A DNA stretch of 64,000 nucleotides from Favolaschia claudopus (lineage: Eukaryota; Basidiomycota; Agaricomycetes; Agaricales; Mycenaceae): the NCBI GenBank assembly GCA_037176885.1, contig JAWWNJ010000022.1, forward strand, positions 372,001 through 436,000, given 5' to 3'. Shown here in pieces: positions 34,946 to 45,833 of this stretch. Position 1 is the first letter of the stretch; every line of letters begins with the position of its first letter. Made by a program: the position numbers and the translations under genes. The notes beneath the pieces are model-generated. The model saw only the letters and a list, made by a program, of their open reading frames with translations. It had not been told where the DNA came from and did not search any database.

Positions 34946-36064
34946 TCAAACAGTCTCGATGAACTCGCCCACAAACGGCAGAATCAAGAACGGATCCACA
35001 AAGGAGGACGAGAAGGGGTCGAAATCGTACAAGGGCATATCATACTGAGGGACATCCCACAGATACTGATACGCCGGGTCGTACGAGGAGGGAGGAAGGT
35101 AAGTGGAAGGGTATAATCCTCCCCATCGCAGCTTCGTGTCCGTGGCGGGGCGTGTGGAGGGCCCAGCGAAAGGAGGGACGAAGGGCATGGGTGCGCAGGG
35201 GGTCCATGGGCAGTTGCTTGCCACTGCGGAGGTGGGGGGTGCAAGGAGAGAGTGCTCGGGAAGGGGGGTGAGGCTGAGGTCGAGGTCGAGGTCGAGGTCG
35301 AAGCCAAGGGCGGAGGGGGCGAAGGCCGGTGTGTAGTCCTCGAATGACTGCGGTAAGGATGCCGCGGGCGAGGGGGAGAGAGAAGAGAAGGAGGAGGAGG
35401 AGGAGGAAGGGGTGGAGGAGCCACTGTCGCTGCCATTGGCAGAGGACTCGGCGTCCGCGACGAGGTAGCTGCGGACATCCATAATGACCTTGAGCTCGCG
35501 AACAGCGGACTCCCTCTTGCGCGGCGCGTCCTTGGGGCAGCGCCGTTTGTGTCGAGTCAGACACGCTGGATCTCCTGTGCCATACCCGCACTTGTGGCAG
35601 ACGTGCGGCTTGTCTGTCGTACTGCATAGCACAACTCATCAGATTCAAAGACCAGAGACGAACGAGAGTCGGGGAAGGGAGCTCACTGCTTCGTCGTGTA
35701 ATGCGTTCGCATATTCGAGCGTTGGAGGCACTTGTGGGTGCAGCCGGGGAACGAACACGAGATCATGCTAAAGGAATCATTGGTCCGGAGAATACAAGCA
35801 GGGTGATGAGGAGCTTACAGTTTCTCGCGTTCTTCGAGGGATAGGTGACGAGGGACGTGGCGAGCAAGGTCTGACCTGTTGTTATAGCTCCACGAGCAGC
35901 CATTATGAGGGCAGCGGAACTCGAGTGGCGGGTTGGGAGGAGTTCGGCCATTCTGAATAAAAGGCGTCAGATGAAAGAGAATGAGGAATGTTTGAAGGGA
36001 AACCTACGGTGGAGGACTTGGAGACGCGAGCGGGGAAGGAGGAGGTGGAGGCTACACGAGGCAT
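34946..36064 (-). CDS. C2H2 zinc-finger transcription factor
   Basis: Four exons. Start at 36064 (MPRVASTSSFPARVSKSST). Exon 2 carries finger 1, FRCPHNGCSWSYNNRSDLAR followed by HVPRH (C-x4-C-x12-H-x3-H). Exon 3 carries an atypical finger, SCSFPGCTHKCLQRSNMRTH, spliced to DKPHVCHKCGYGTGDPACLT, RHKRRC (C-x2-C-x12-H-x3-C). The linker DKPHVC resembles the canonical TGEKPxxC linker, supporting the splice. The C-terminal half has Ser-rich and acidic low complexity including a DLDLDLDL run, then aromatic/acidic sequence ending FVGEFIETV, reminiscent of an activation region. Predicted nuclear DNA-binding regulator; target unknown. Confidence 0.85.
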
Positions 36065-36857
36065 TGTGGCTCAGCGATGAGGAGAAAAGTGGAGGGAGGA
36101 AGATTGCGAGTGGGAAGGTGATGGGCGCTTTGGTGCGTGGGGTCTGCAGGCCCATCTTCCCCCCAGCTTTATACGATTGGGATATCCCCTCCAGAGAGAA
36201 ATATTTGATGGATTGGTTCGCTTAAGACGACGAAAATTGCCATACAAGTCCAGTGTTTGGGGTGGTTTGGAACCACGGGCCCCAGCGTATTTGAGCCACT
36301 CGAGGCGATTGGTGTGACAAAAGATTGCCGTTCGGGGTAGTTGTTCCATCGTGTGACGACGTCGAGTGGCACATCACAGTGGCGACGAAGACAAAGGACC
36401 CTGTCCGAAATAGGCAGTCATGCGATTTGTTGTTGTCGTGTGTTTGTCCATGCGCAGATGAGGGCCAGCTGGGGCATTTGCGACGCCGAGAGAGCAAGGT
36501 GGGTTGAGGGAGAATGTGGGGGCTTCCTTATACCAGAGACAGCAAGAAAAGTCGAACGGTACACCGTAAAACCGACATCATTAGCGAGTTCGCAGGATGT
36601 ACTGGGCAGTCAGATCTTGCGTTCTGTATCGTCGTCGAAATTCGGTGACTGTCTGAATATCGACCAACGATGAGGCGCCAAAAAGATAGAAGCGTCCAGT
36701 GTGATAGCATAGCTGATAGTTCAGCCCCAGTGAGATGGTTTTCTTGACGAAAATTCAGTGAGTTACGCACGTCCAATGTCGAAATTTTGAAACGAATCAA
36801 AGTCAAGCATTCCAGAGGTCCAGCGTGTGGGGCTTGGATGGAGCGTACTTCAACAAA
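36065..36857. other. intergenic
   Basis: Between the start of the C2H2 gene and the 3' end of gene X. Short frames only; no motif or RNA recognised. Confidence 0.5.
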
Positions 36858-37752
36858 TCATATGGTTTTCACACCGGGTAGTACGGAGTTTCTTTGTGGG
36901 CGACTGGAGTGATTGTGATGCCTCGAAACTGGAGGGAAACCGGTCGTGCGGCCAAATACCTCCAGTATTGCATATCCGGATCCTTTCATGCCCAACAACA
37001 ACAACATGGCCCCCAATCCTACTACCAGTGTTTTCAATATACATGCTGCGAGACCGATACCGCCGGCTCCGCCTTGGGAGGTTGGGCTCAAAAGGGTCGT
37101 ATGTCCAGCGCATAGACAGGAGTTCAGGTTCACAAAACCTGAGAACGATTTGAACGGCGCAGAGTAGTTCCATGGACTCCAGGTCTCAGGCTCCATATGT
37201 CGGGAATGTGCCAAGTAGGTAGCGAATTCGAGGGATGACGCAGGATATATGGAGAGCTCGCAGACAACGAGATGGCACACTGACAAACTCATTGGGGGAG
37301 TTGTTTCGTTTCTGTGGAGATACAAGGCGATTGAAAGTTCTTCCTCCCAAACTCGAGACTCGGACGCAGGCAGTCCCAACAAGCTCCTTCAAGTCCGATA
37401 TGATGTCCCATAGCTCAAGAGGAAGCAGTGGAGGCCCAATTTCCCAAGACAGTCGATTATTCAGGGCATTCGAGAGGGCTTTGGGCCGTATCCATACCAT
37501 CCAGCACCCCATTGCGAAGAAAAAGAGGAGGAGGAGAAGGGGACCAGGAAGTAACGCCACGTAAAAAGTCCGAAACGCCGGTTCGTATGTCGGATCAGAA
37601 GCCGACGAACTTTTGAGCCACGGAAATTCTGAAATCGTCTGGGGAACAAAACAGTACAGGATAAGCTTAGGATCCTGTTGAAAAAAAAAGATCGTCTTGA
37701 TTCCGGGATTATTGGTTTCGTGTCCCGAGAGCAAGAGGACCTTTGAATTCAT
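36858..37752 (-). CDS. gene X: membrane/F-box-like protein, copy 1
   Basis: Frame from 37752 (MNSKVLLLSGHETNNPGIKT) has a hydrophobic segment, ALLPGPLLLLLFFFAMGCW, then an F-box-like stretch LLPLELWDIISDL ... VRVSSLGGRTFNRLV. It stays open to 37186. An overlapping frame continues to 36858 with another hydrophobic helix (GGIGLAACILKTLVVGLGAM, LLLLGM), so a splice near 37.2 kb is likely but not fixed. Divergently transcribed from the family A gene at 37871, with 118 bp between start codons. A damaged homologue sits at 51.1-51.6 kb beside another family A gene. Whether the first Met is the real start is uncertain; no known function. Confidence 0.45.
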
Positions 37753-37870
37753 TCTGCCGTGAGTGATGCCGCTTTGATATCGCCCACGCTGTCAATTCAC
37801 TCTCCAGACTCTTTCATCAACCACCTTGTTCTCAAGTTGTCCCGCTATAAATTGGCAAGGCGGACAGCCA
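37753..37870. promoter_or_regulatory. short bidirectional promoter, copy 1
   Basis: 118-bp spacer between two divergent starts. It contains TGATATCGCCCACGCTGTCA and, close to the family A ATG, CCCGCTATAAATTGGCAAGG with a TATA-like core. Both blocks recur almost unchanged in the inverted copy at 50959-51088. Confidence 0.5.
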
Positions 37871-38879
37871 ATGGATCCAGTTCTTCCCCCAGAACTCGAA
37901 CGGGAAATCTTTGAGATCGCTGCATGGGGCGATAGATCTCTTATTCCTCTTCTACTCCGAGTTTGTCAACGAGTCCATCAGTGGTGAGTGACCTGTCTCG
38001 AGTCGAGGCTGGCTTGCAGGCTACAAGTCCGGGATTGAATGGAGGCACTCAATCTGAATACTTGCCTCTATTTAATACAGGATCGAACCACTTCTATACC
38101 GAGTCCTCCGGATAGCCAATAGCAACTCGGACTCGGATGCCCTGCGTCTGCTCGCCTTTCATTCCAAACCGGCCAATTTCTTGCGCCATGTCTTTATGGA
38201 CTATAACAGTCCTCTGAAGGATGGAATCACCGATCTCCTCTCCCGGTGCAACGACATCATCTCCCTCTTCTGGGATGGGATCCTCCCCGCCGAGATTCTT
38301 TCCGTACTCGACACGATGAAGATACAAAAAATGAATATCTGGGTTTCGGACGATGTTGTTGAATGGCCGAAACGGACTTTGCATCGCCCGATGCTTCACT
38401 CAGTCACTCACCTCGAACTCTACTCTTCGGCATCTGAGACTGAGTCCGTAGCTTGGGAAGAAGGCTGGGCAGACCTAGCTTCGCTACCTGCACTCACACA
38501 CCTGTGCCTCACCGACGACCTATCCGACCTCCTTCTCGATTCGATTTTGGAACACTGTTCCAATCTTGATGTAGTCATCACCGCTTTTTGGGATCCAGTC
38601 TTCGTAAACAACGCCGAACTGTTCGCCAGAAAACTCACTACCGACGATCGGCGCGTGGTGGTAATCCGGGTATCTGACTTCAGGGGTGATTGGGAGAGTG
38701 GTGCGTGGGGTGGCGACGATTTTTGGACCCGTTCAGAGCGATTCGTTGCTAAAAAGCTCCGGGGTGAAATTGAAGGTGAGTTGATTTTGTTAGCGCTGTC
38801 TGTGGCTCAAACTGCAGATGATCAGCCACGCAATATTTCCTCGACGAACAATTGGCAGAGAGTGTCGCTTTATAAGTAG
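37871..38879 (+). CDS. F-box-like protein, family A copy 3
   Basis: Exon 1 (37871-37983) encodes MDPVLPPELEREIFEIAAWG, DRSLIPLLLRVCQRVHQW; the intron 37984-38080 splits the Trp codon and exon 2 resumes IEPLLYRVLRIANS. Exon 2 contains SKPANFLRHVFMDYNSPLKD, a leucine-rich middle (LHSVTHLELY, LPALTHLCLTDDLSDLLLDS) and the family end motif GAWGGDDFWTRSERFVAKKL, RGEIE. The last short intron is in frame whether or not it is removed; the product ends NWQRVSLYK. Intact, about 300 residues, and the closest relative of the copy at 50004-50958. Possible SCF adaptor; no direct functional evidence. Confidence 0.78.
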
Positions 38880-39555
38880 CTTGTAAGTGAACTTCCCTTC
38901 CATTCATTCGCATTGTAATGATGCGTGCCGAAGTTCTTCCACGAAACTAAACTCGTGCCCTCATCTATCATCTGGGAATCTGAAAGAAGGAGAGGAGCTC
39001 TATAGATTCAAGTCTATAGATCATGCCAGCATGCGACGTGGACAGAAATTCAACAAAAGGATGATCCTCAGTGAAGTCGAAAGACGCAAGAAAGCGCAAT
39101 CAGAGTAAAGAACATGGAATTTAGCCCAAATTTAGCCACGGTTCTGAGATGGATTCAGAAATTCTTTTTTCGTCGGGCCCTGAGGTATCGTTGTAAAACA
39201 GCCAAAAATGCTCAGAATGAAGTCCAGACTCAGATTCCGAATCGTTTGAGAGCTTCAATTAGAGTTTCGGATAGTAACTATGTAGTCGGGTAATCCTTGA
39301 TTTATAAAATTCAATAGGCGAATTCGCACAAAGAAAATTGAATTCGTTTCAGACTCATGGCACCAGAAGCTTCTTCTCTGACTGTTCGCGAAATAAATCG
39401 GATTTTAGCCGTTTCGCCTTGGTTTCGCCCTATCCGGATTGTTTATTCCTGTATCCCGTCAGCGGCGTTAGTCATCATTTTTCACACTGTCACCTCTTCA
39501 TCCTCAACCTTGATCTCAGCTTTGAGAGGTCAATTGGCCAAGCGATTGACAGTCA
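38880..39555. other. intergenic between tandem family A copies
   Basis: AT-rich spacer. The last 30 bp before 39556 resembles the promoter-proximal sequence of the other copies (CAATTGG-CCAAGCG-GAC). No other feature. Confidence 0.45.
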
Positions 39556-40217
39556 ATGGACCCAATCTTCCCTGAACTTGAGCGGGAGATCTCGGAAACC
39601 GCGGCATATCGGGACCGGTCGCTAATTCCTTCTTTACTTCGAGTGTGTCGAAGAGTCCACCATTGGTAAGTTCTTGCCATGTCTTCAAACCTGTCTTCAA
39701 TGTAGCTTTGAAAGATTGGAACCACGGAACTCATGACGCTTTTATAGGATTGAACCGCTTTTGTATCGGGTTCTCGTCCTCAACGACGGTCATGTTTCGC
39801 TCTGTAACACATTTGGAACTATTCAATTCGACAAACCACCCACTGGTCGCACCCGCCGCATGGGAAGCCTGGTCCGGCCTAACGTTACTGCCTACGCTGA
39901 CCCATCTGTGCCTTTCGTACGATTTATCGAAGCTCCTTCTCGATCTCGTTCTGGAACATTGTAACAGTCTGCAACTCATCCTCGCCGCTTTCTGGGATCC
40001 GGAGTTACGGCCCACGGAAAGCGCAATGCAATATGCTGAAGGTCTGACTACGACGGACCCGAGGGTGGTGGTGATGAATATGACTCATTTCATGTCCGAT
40101 TGGGAGAGAGCTGCCTGGGGCGGCGAGGATTTCTGGGTTCGTGCAGAGCGATTCGTTGCTCGAAAGCGGAAGGGGGATATCGAGCGTAAGTTCAGGCGTT
40201 CATCCTATTTTCAGTGA
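39556..40217 (+). pseudogene. family A copy 4, internally deleted
   Basis: Exon 1 (39556-39665) is well preserved: MDPIFPELEREISETAAYRD, RSLIPSLLRVCRRVHHW. The Trp-splitting intron ends at 39747, followed by IEPLLYRVLVLND. At that point roughly 100 codons present in copies 3 and 5 are missing and the frame changes: homology resumes one frame over as FRSVTHLELFNS, LPTLTHLCLSYDLSKLLLDL, and ends normally with AAWGGEDFWVRAERFVARKR, KGDIE. Reading straight through gives unrelated residues and a stop near 39967. Most simply a deletion pseudogene in direct tandem with copy 3; a cryptic splice could rescue a shortened protein. Confidence 0.7.
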
Positions 40218-41440
40218 CTGAGATTGTTTGCTATCAGGCACATGTCACTACCTGGACGAGTGATGGAAACAGAAATTGGTTTTGCAGGCAAGCGTCGAAT
40301 TCCAGGGTTAACGATCCAAGCCTGAAGCACTTTCAGGTATAATGCACAAGTTTGACCTTCTGTTATGCCTGAATATTATGCACGATTTTCCTTAAGTAAT
40401 GTCTGTGTTCCCTCACGATATTTGGAAGATCGTCTAGGCTGCTTGAACCTCAGTTGCTCCAGGTCGCTACTGGTCTCGCTTTCTATCAAGGGAGAGAGTG
40501 TCATTGCCATCACCTCTCGAGTAGCGAGGGTGGGAACTTCTGAACGGCTCAGAATTGCCTACCCACACTCTCGAGCTCCTGGACCAGTGCCAAGTCGCCG
40601 CTCGTCCCGAATTGTACTCAGGGAACGAAGTTCATAGCGGCCCCACCGTTTTCCAGGTGGCGAGGATGGGAAACTTTCAGAGGCCCAGAACGTGCTTATC
40701 GACAGTCTCAGCTTCTTGAAGGACCCACACCGGCCAATGCGACATATGGCACTTTACTGAATTTCCGTTTTCTCGCCCATCAAGGTCGATTCCGATTCAC
40801 AGTGATTCTCGTCTAGGCGAGACAAGGTCCTGGCTTCTGCATCTTCTACAGAATCATCACCGCATGGAGCTCTAGTCATTCATCTCGGCGCACTTTAGCA
40901 AATGTCTCCACGATGGCAACGGCAGTGGACCCACAAACCACTTAATTTGGCTGTCACGCCTCACACGGCAGCCCAGCTTTTGAATCGTTTCCCTGCAGCG
41001 GCATGTGACGTCCGGTGAGTTCCTGTGTTCGTGAATGCTCTCTGAAAGCTCACACCGCCTTCCGCCCCAAGTAGGTCCCTCGTACCGCATAGTGGCCTAT
41101 CCGATCTTGAAGGCCGTTTACGACCCGGCCTCCGTCTTCTGACATCTCTCAAAGTAAATTAACCGGGACACCTTGCGTCCATGTCATACGAGCTCCATGC
41201 GGCCGCCTTACTGATTTCACCCACGTACTCCAGAACGAACAGGGCGGGCGTCGGAATTAACGACTTCCTTGCCAAACGGTGTTTACAGTACACTTACGAT
41301 TGCACCCATGTCACGGAGGTTGCATTGGTTGGCGACATAGCGGCACATTCACACTGTACAAGTCCGTAAGCTTGGGGGCCGTGCTTACGGCTGAGTCCAT
41401 TACCCTCCGTCGACACTGTCCTGTTTTCGTCCCCCTCGAC
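40218..41440. other. intergenic, no gene seen
   Basis: 1.2 kb of unremarkable sequence with short frames on both strands; promoter of the FAD monooxygenase at its right end. Confidence 0.5.
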
Positions 41441-43573
41441 ATGGCCATGAACGACGAACTGAGATTTGTGAGTGAAGTTAGTTCTTTGCGACCGAAACTA
41501 GACTCACACTTGATTCGTCTGTGTAGCTGGTAGTTGGCGCTTCAACAGCAGGTACGAATTCGATGTAATGGTTCGTCGAATGCTTTGATTCAAGGCGTTT
41601 ACAGGCCTTGCTTCAGCCATCGCTTTGAAAGCGGCAGGCCATCACGTCTTAATTTTGGAAAGGGATTCGGAACTCGGCGGTACTTCCTCAGTGCGTCTTA
41701 GTGCTCTTTCGTATATCTCGCATCTCATCCAAATTAAACAGATCCCGACTGGAGGTGTTAGGCAAGTTCATCGCAGTGGATAGAAGCGCCCATCTAGACG
41801 CAATAGACACAGATTACCCCCTAACGGCTGCAAGATATTATTCGACTGGGGACTGGAAGCAGAGATCAGAGCGAATGCCGTCGTGGGACAGGGTTTCACC
41901 GTTTACAAGTGTCAGTTCATCGAGTCAAACTCATAGTTTATAATTCTCAAGATTGCATAGATGAAGGAACAGAATCGGAAAGGGATTACATTGGGAGTCA
42001 TTACTGGGATCTGGAACTCTTGAATGAAGCTCGAGGGGATTTCTTACAAATGAGGGTTGGTTCTTCTCATCGTATTAAAATGCCAATTTAACCACAACTC
42101 TTCCGTTCATATTCTTCTAGCATAGAGAACTTCTCCGCATTCTCTACAATGAGGCGTTGCGCGAGAGACCAGACAACGCAAAGACTGCCGGAACTGTGGT
42201 CATACAATTCGATGCCGAGGTCGTCGACGCCGATTTTGAAGCGTGTAGTGTTAGATTAGCTTCGGGTTCGGTACATTCTGGCGATGTGTTGATCGGTGCT
42301 GATGGAGCGTCGGGATACTTTCGACGACGATTCCTGAACGAGCAGGGTAGGAATGAAAACGCCGAGCAGAGCGTTCTCGCCGTCTACAGGTGCGAAATCG
42401 TCTTTGCTCGGCAACAACGTATTGACATGTTTGCAGTGCGATTATTCCAAAAGAATCGGCTGTCGCGGATTCCCAACTTGCAAAATTATACGAGTATCCC
42501 CAAGTATGTGCCTACGTAGTCCTCCACTCTCTCTACCGTTTCATATTCGCATAGAGGAAGATGGTCACCTTTTCTATGGGATCGAATCGAGGTTCTGCAA
42601 AGTTGTCTCAGATGATGATTCGAACAGTACTGACTCTCTGTATAGGTGCCCAGGCCTTCATAGCGGTCCGTATATTCATCTATATTAGCCAGCAAAATCT
42701 CATAACAAATAGGGAAAGGACAAAGACGTGGTGTTTTGGATCTACACCCCGGATAGTTCTGAAGACGGTTCATGGACTCAGGTGGCGGAGAAAGGCATCA
42801 GCCACGTTGTTGGACACTGTGACCCCTTGTCAGTATCCTTGTTATGCATCACTCAGAATACTCAACTCATAAAATCAACGATAAAGAATACAACGATTAG
42901 CAAATCTTGCTGGACCCCCAACGTGTGTTCAAATCAAAAACCATCAAGAACTACAAAGCTGGGTTTCCGACAGCGGGAAAGTGCTGGTTCTTGGGGAAGC
43001 CGCGCATCCATTCCCGGTGTGTGTGATAAATTCAGGAGATGGACCGCTTGTCCTTCTAATATCCCCGAACAGGTTATATCCCTCCACGCGTATTCTATCG
43101 CCATAGAAGACGGTGCCTTCTTGGGGAAGATATTCTCACATACCCGCAACCGTGCTAGAATTGCGGAGTTCCTCCATGCCTTTGAGGAGAGCAGGTACTT
43201 ATTATCAGCGGACATTCGGATTTCTAATTCCTGACGCGGATCTGTTGGTAGGAGACACCGGTGTGCGCACATTGATGAATCTGAAAAACAGTACATTACG
43301 GCCATGACCCTGCCCAGCGGGCCTGGACGAGTTGCAACCGAATTGGCAATGCGAGCTAATGCGGCAACCGGGCACAATGTCATGGACTCAGCCAGCGACG
43401 ATCTTCAGCACATGTGGGACGACATGCGAAGGATGTGAGGTTTACTTACGCTGTCCTTCATCTCGTTAACCGCTGACACCGCTCGATCTAGTTTCGGATA
43501 CGATCCAGGTGACGATGCGGATGAATGGTGGGTATCCTGGGGTCGGCTCCGCGATGCTCCAAATGCTTCATGA
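41441..43573 (+). CDS. FAD-dependent monooxygenase (aromatic hydroxylase-like)
   Basis: Multi-exon flavoprotein of the PHBH/UbiH class, which hydroxylates or epoxidises small molecules using NAD(P)H and O2. Start MAMNDELRF (41441). Splicing gives the FAD Rossmann motif VVGASTAGLASAIALKAAGH (GxSxxG variant) ending in ILERDSELGG, then PPNGCKILFDWGLEAEI, LNEARGDFLQM, RELLRILYNEALRERP, the middle SGDVLIGADGASGYFRRRF (GADG-S motif) and the second FAD motif VLVLGEAAHPFP (GD/GE-AAHP). After IAIEDGAFLGKIFSH the C-terminus ends GYDPGDDADEWWVSWGRLRD, APNAS at 43573. About ten short introns are needed; all key motifs survive, so it looks functional. It lies 390 bp upstream of a UbiA-type gene on the same strand. 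Substrate unknown. Confidence 0.85.
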
Positions 43574-43963
43574 ATGGAAAAAGTTAAAACATGAATGAAC
43601 GAACGAATAAGAAATTCTCGTTATGAATTGATTCGCACATTGTGTACCACTGCAATTGACAGCATCTTTGATAGCGCGAGAGAAGACATGACAGACGAAT
43701 TTTGTGTGGGGATTGGATTGGCTGGCAATAACATTCATCCGTCCAAGTTCTCAAGAACCTATTCCAAGACTGGAATCTTCGTGCCGAGGTTTCGTAAAAG
43801 AAGGTTGACTGATTTCATGCCATCCGAGGAGATGAATTTCCGGTCTTTCTGTTTGAAGGCGCTCTGGTAATCGTTTGGCCCCGGCTTGCAGCATTGTGGG
43901 CGAACGGGTTCAGAGATTTAAATTCCGGCGTCCACCGAAAGCAAACTTCAACCCTCTCCCCAT
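43574..43963. other. intergenic
   Basis: Gap between the monooxygenase stop and the UbiA-type gene. A 91-codon frame here (43595-43870) has no recognised motif and is probably 3' UTR/promoter. Confidence 0.5.
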
Positions 43964-45302
43964 ATGATGCTCAACACTTATCGCTCCTCTTTGCGCGCAA
44001 GTCACCCCGTCCTCCAGTCAGGTTGGATAATGACAGACTCAAGCTCGGTACAAGAGGCTAGTCAACTTTAACTCGAATCATCCTTCCCTTCTGACCGACT
44101 GTGTCTCTTCTAGCTATTTGCCGCAACAAGGTACCATGCTTACACCTTGTGGATCTTCACCGAATCCGACTTCATGACGACAATGGTACCCATTGTAAGT
44201 AAACCCCTCAACAAAATCTTGCGTAGGTTTCTGAATATTCCGACAGTCGTTGTTCGCGATTGTTGCAGCACCTCTCACGTCCATACGAAATGTTCCTCAT
44301 CTCGTCTTTTGGCTGTGGCTTCATCTACTAGGTTTCAATACTTCGAATCAAACGGCGTCGCTGGAGGACAAGACGAACAAACCGGATCGGCCTCTTCCTG
44401 CAGGCAGAATTTCTCTCGAGGCTGCAATAATTCTTCGTTGGCTACTCATGCCGATCTGTTGGGCTCTGTCCTTGGCATATAGCAAACAGACGATGTTCGC
44501 GAGCATGGCTCTATCAGCATTCACCGCCATGTATAACGAACTAGGCGGTTCTGGGTCGCATTTTGCCGTTCGATACATGTTGAACGGCCTAGGGTTTGCG
44601 GCATTCGAGGCCGGAACAACGTTGGTAGCAAGTAGGAAACATTCTTTCTCCGATTACAACCGAGGTTATAACTAGTATTTATTTAGAGGACGACAAGACC
44701 TATCTGGATAGTGCGGGATGGTTGGCCATTTCCCTGAGTGGGAGTATTTTCGCCACAACAATTTACGCACAAGGTGAAGAGTCCGTATCATCGTTGATTT
44801 GTGCCGGTACTGACGATTGCAGACTTCAGAGATGGTCCGTTTTACTCTATATCCTAGGTTTGTTGGACTAATTCGCATGATCAGTTATCGGGGATGCACT
44901 CATCGATCGCGATACCATTCCGCTCCGTTTTGGGCGGCCTAGTAGACTTGCGCTCCTGATAGGGCTGATAGCCTGGTCGATAGGCCTCTCGTATATCTGG
45001 AATTTGGATGTCTACAGTGCCGGCGCTTTCACTACCTTAGGGTTGTACGCTGGCGGAAGATTCGTCAAGCACAGAACGATCGAGGAAGACAGAAAATCGT
45101 ACTTCTACTATAATGTGAGTGAACTAAACGAATGGCTACTCCCCAAGCTTACGGATATCTTATTAGGTCTGGGTATCTGTAGCTCACATTCTACCTGGGT
45201 ATTGGCGATGCTTCAGAGTATAATTCATGTAGAGCCACTCAACTCCGACTCAGTCGAGTAATTATTTTCTTGAAAATGTTCCCTTCGCTGCGAGGAAGTT
45301 AA
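43964..45302 (+). CDS. UbiA-type prenyltransferase / terpene cyclase-like membrane enzyme
   Basis: Multi-pass membrane protein of the UbiA superfamily, whose members prenylate small molecules or cyclise prenyl diphosphates using two Asp-rich motifs and Mg2+. Spliced product: YHAYTLWIFTESDFMTTMVP, SLFAIVAAPLTSIRNVPHLV, FWLWLHLLGFNTSNQT, then motif I SLEDKTNKPDRPLPAGRIS, membrane segments LRWLLMPICWALSLAYSK and NGLGFAAFEAGTTLV, SAGWLAISLSGSIFATTIYA, then motif II QDFRDVIGDALIDRDTIPL, and ALLIGLIAWSIGLSYIWNLD. The DFRD half of motif II sits on a 12-nt exon (44823-44834). Start is 43964 or the Met near 44028; the last exon is uncertain. This subgroup is common in basidiomycetes; fungal UbiA-type cyclases are known from fumagillin biosynthesis (Fma-TC). 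Activity here is not determined. Confidence 0.8.
44823..44834 (+). other. 12-nt microexon of the UbiA-type gene
   Basis: Bounded by AG (44821-44822) and GT (44835-44836), both junctions phase 1. Joining 44773 to it and on to 44885 yields D-F-R-D-V-I-G-D, the second Asp-rich motif of the enzyme. Skipping it would delete the metal-binding Asp pair without shifting the frame. Confidence 0.75.
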
Positions 45303-45833
45303 TCAGACAGGACTATTGTAGAGAGTGTACTCTAGAAATTTTATTTCTCAAATTCTAAGCATTCTAAAACCAGGCGAAACGAAAGGAACAAACAAATTTC
45401 AAACTCTGAAATTCTAGGATGGCGAGCCCTGCATCGTGAGACACGGCAAAGCGTCACTTTTACCGAGTACTGTGCTGGATGAATAGGCGATTTCTGACAG
45501 TCTCAAGACTGTAGCAACCGCTTCAAACTTGGTTCAACTTTCGAGATGCCGGAAGCGAGCCGGACCGGTCGGCACGTTACGCGCCGCGGACAGTGCAGCC
45601 ACACAAAGCCAAGCATATGCCCTTAGGCTGTGAGGACGATCCAGCAACTTCCTCAGAACACACTCCATTCATTCAGCACTGAGCATTCATTCATTCATCA
45701 ATATCAATAATCGAACCAGAGATCCTTTCTTCTCGTCATCATCCATCCTACACTCTTGATTTGACTTCTTTCTTGCTTGGGGCACGGTACGTACTACGCA
45801 GATGGATGGAAGGATGGAGGGATAGGTGAGTCC
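45303..45833. other. intergenic, convergent 3' ends
   Basis: Between the ends of the UbiA-type gene (+) and the CCHC gene (-). Contains a short ATTC repeat near 45665-45695. No gene seen. Confidence 0.5.
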
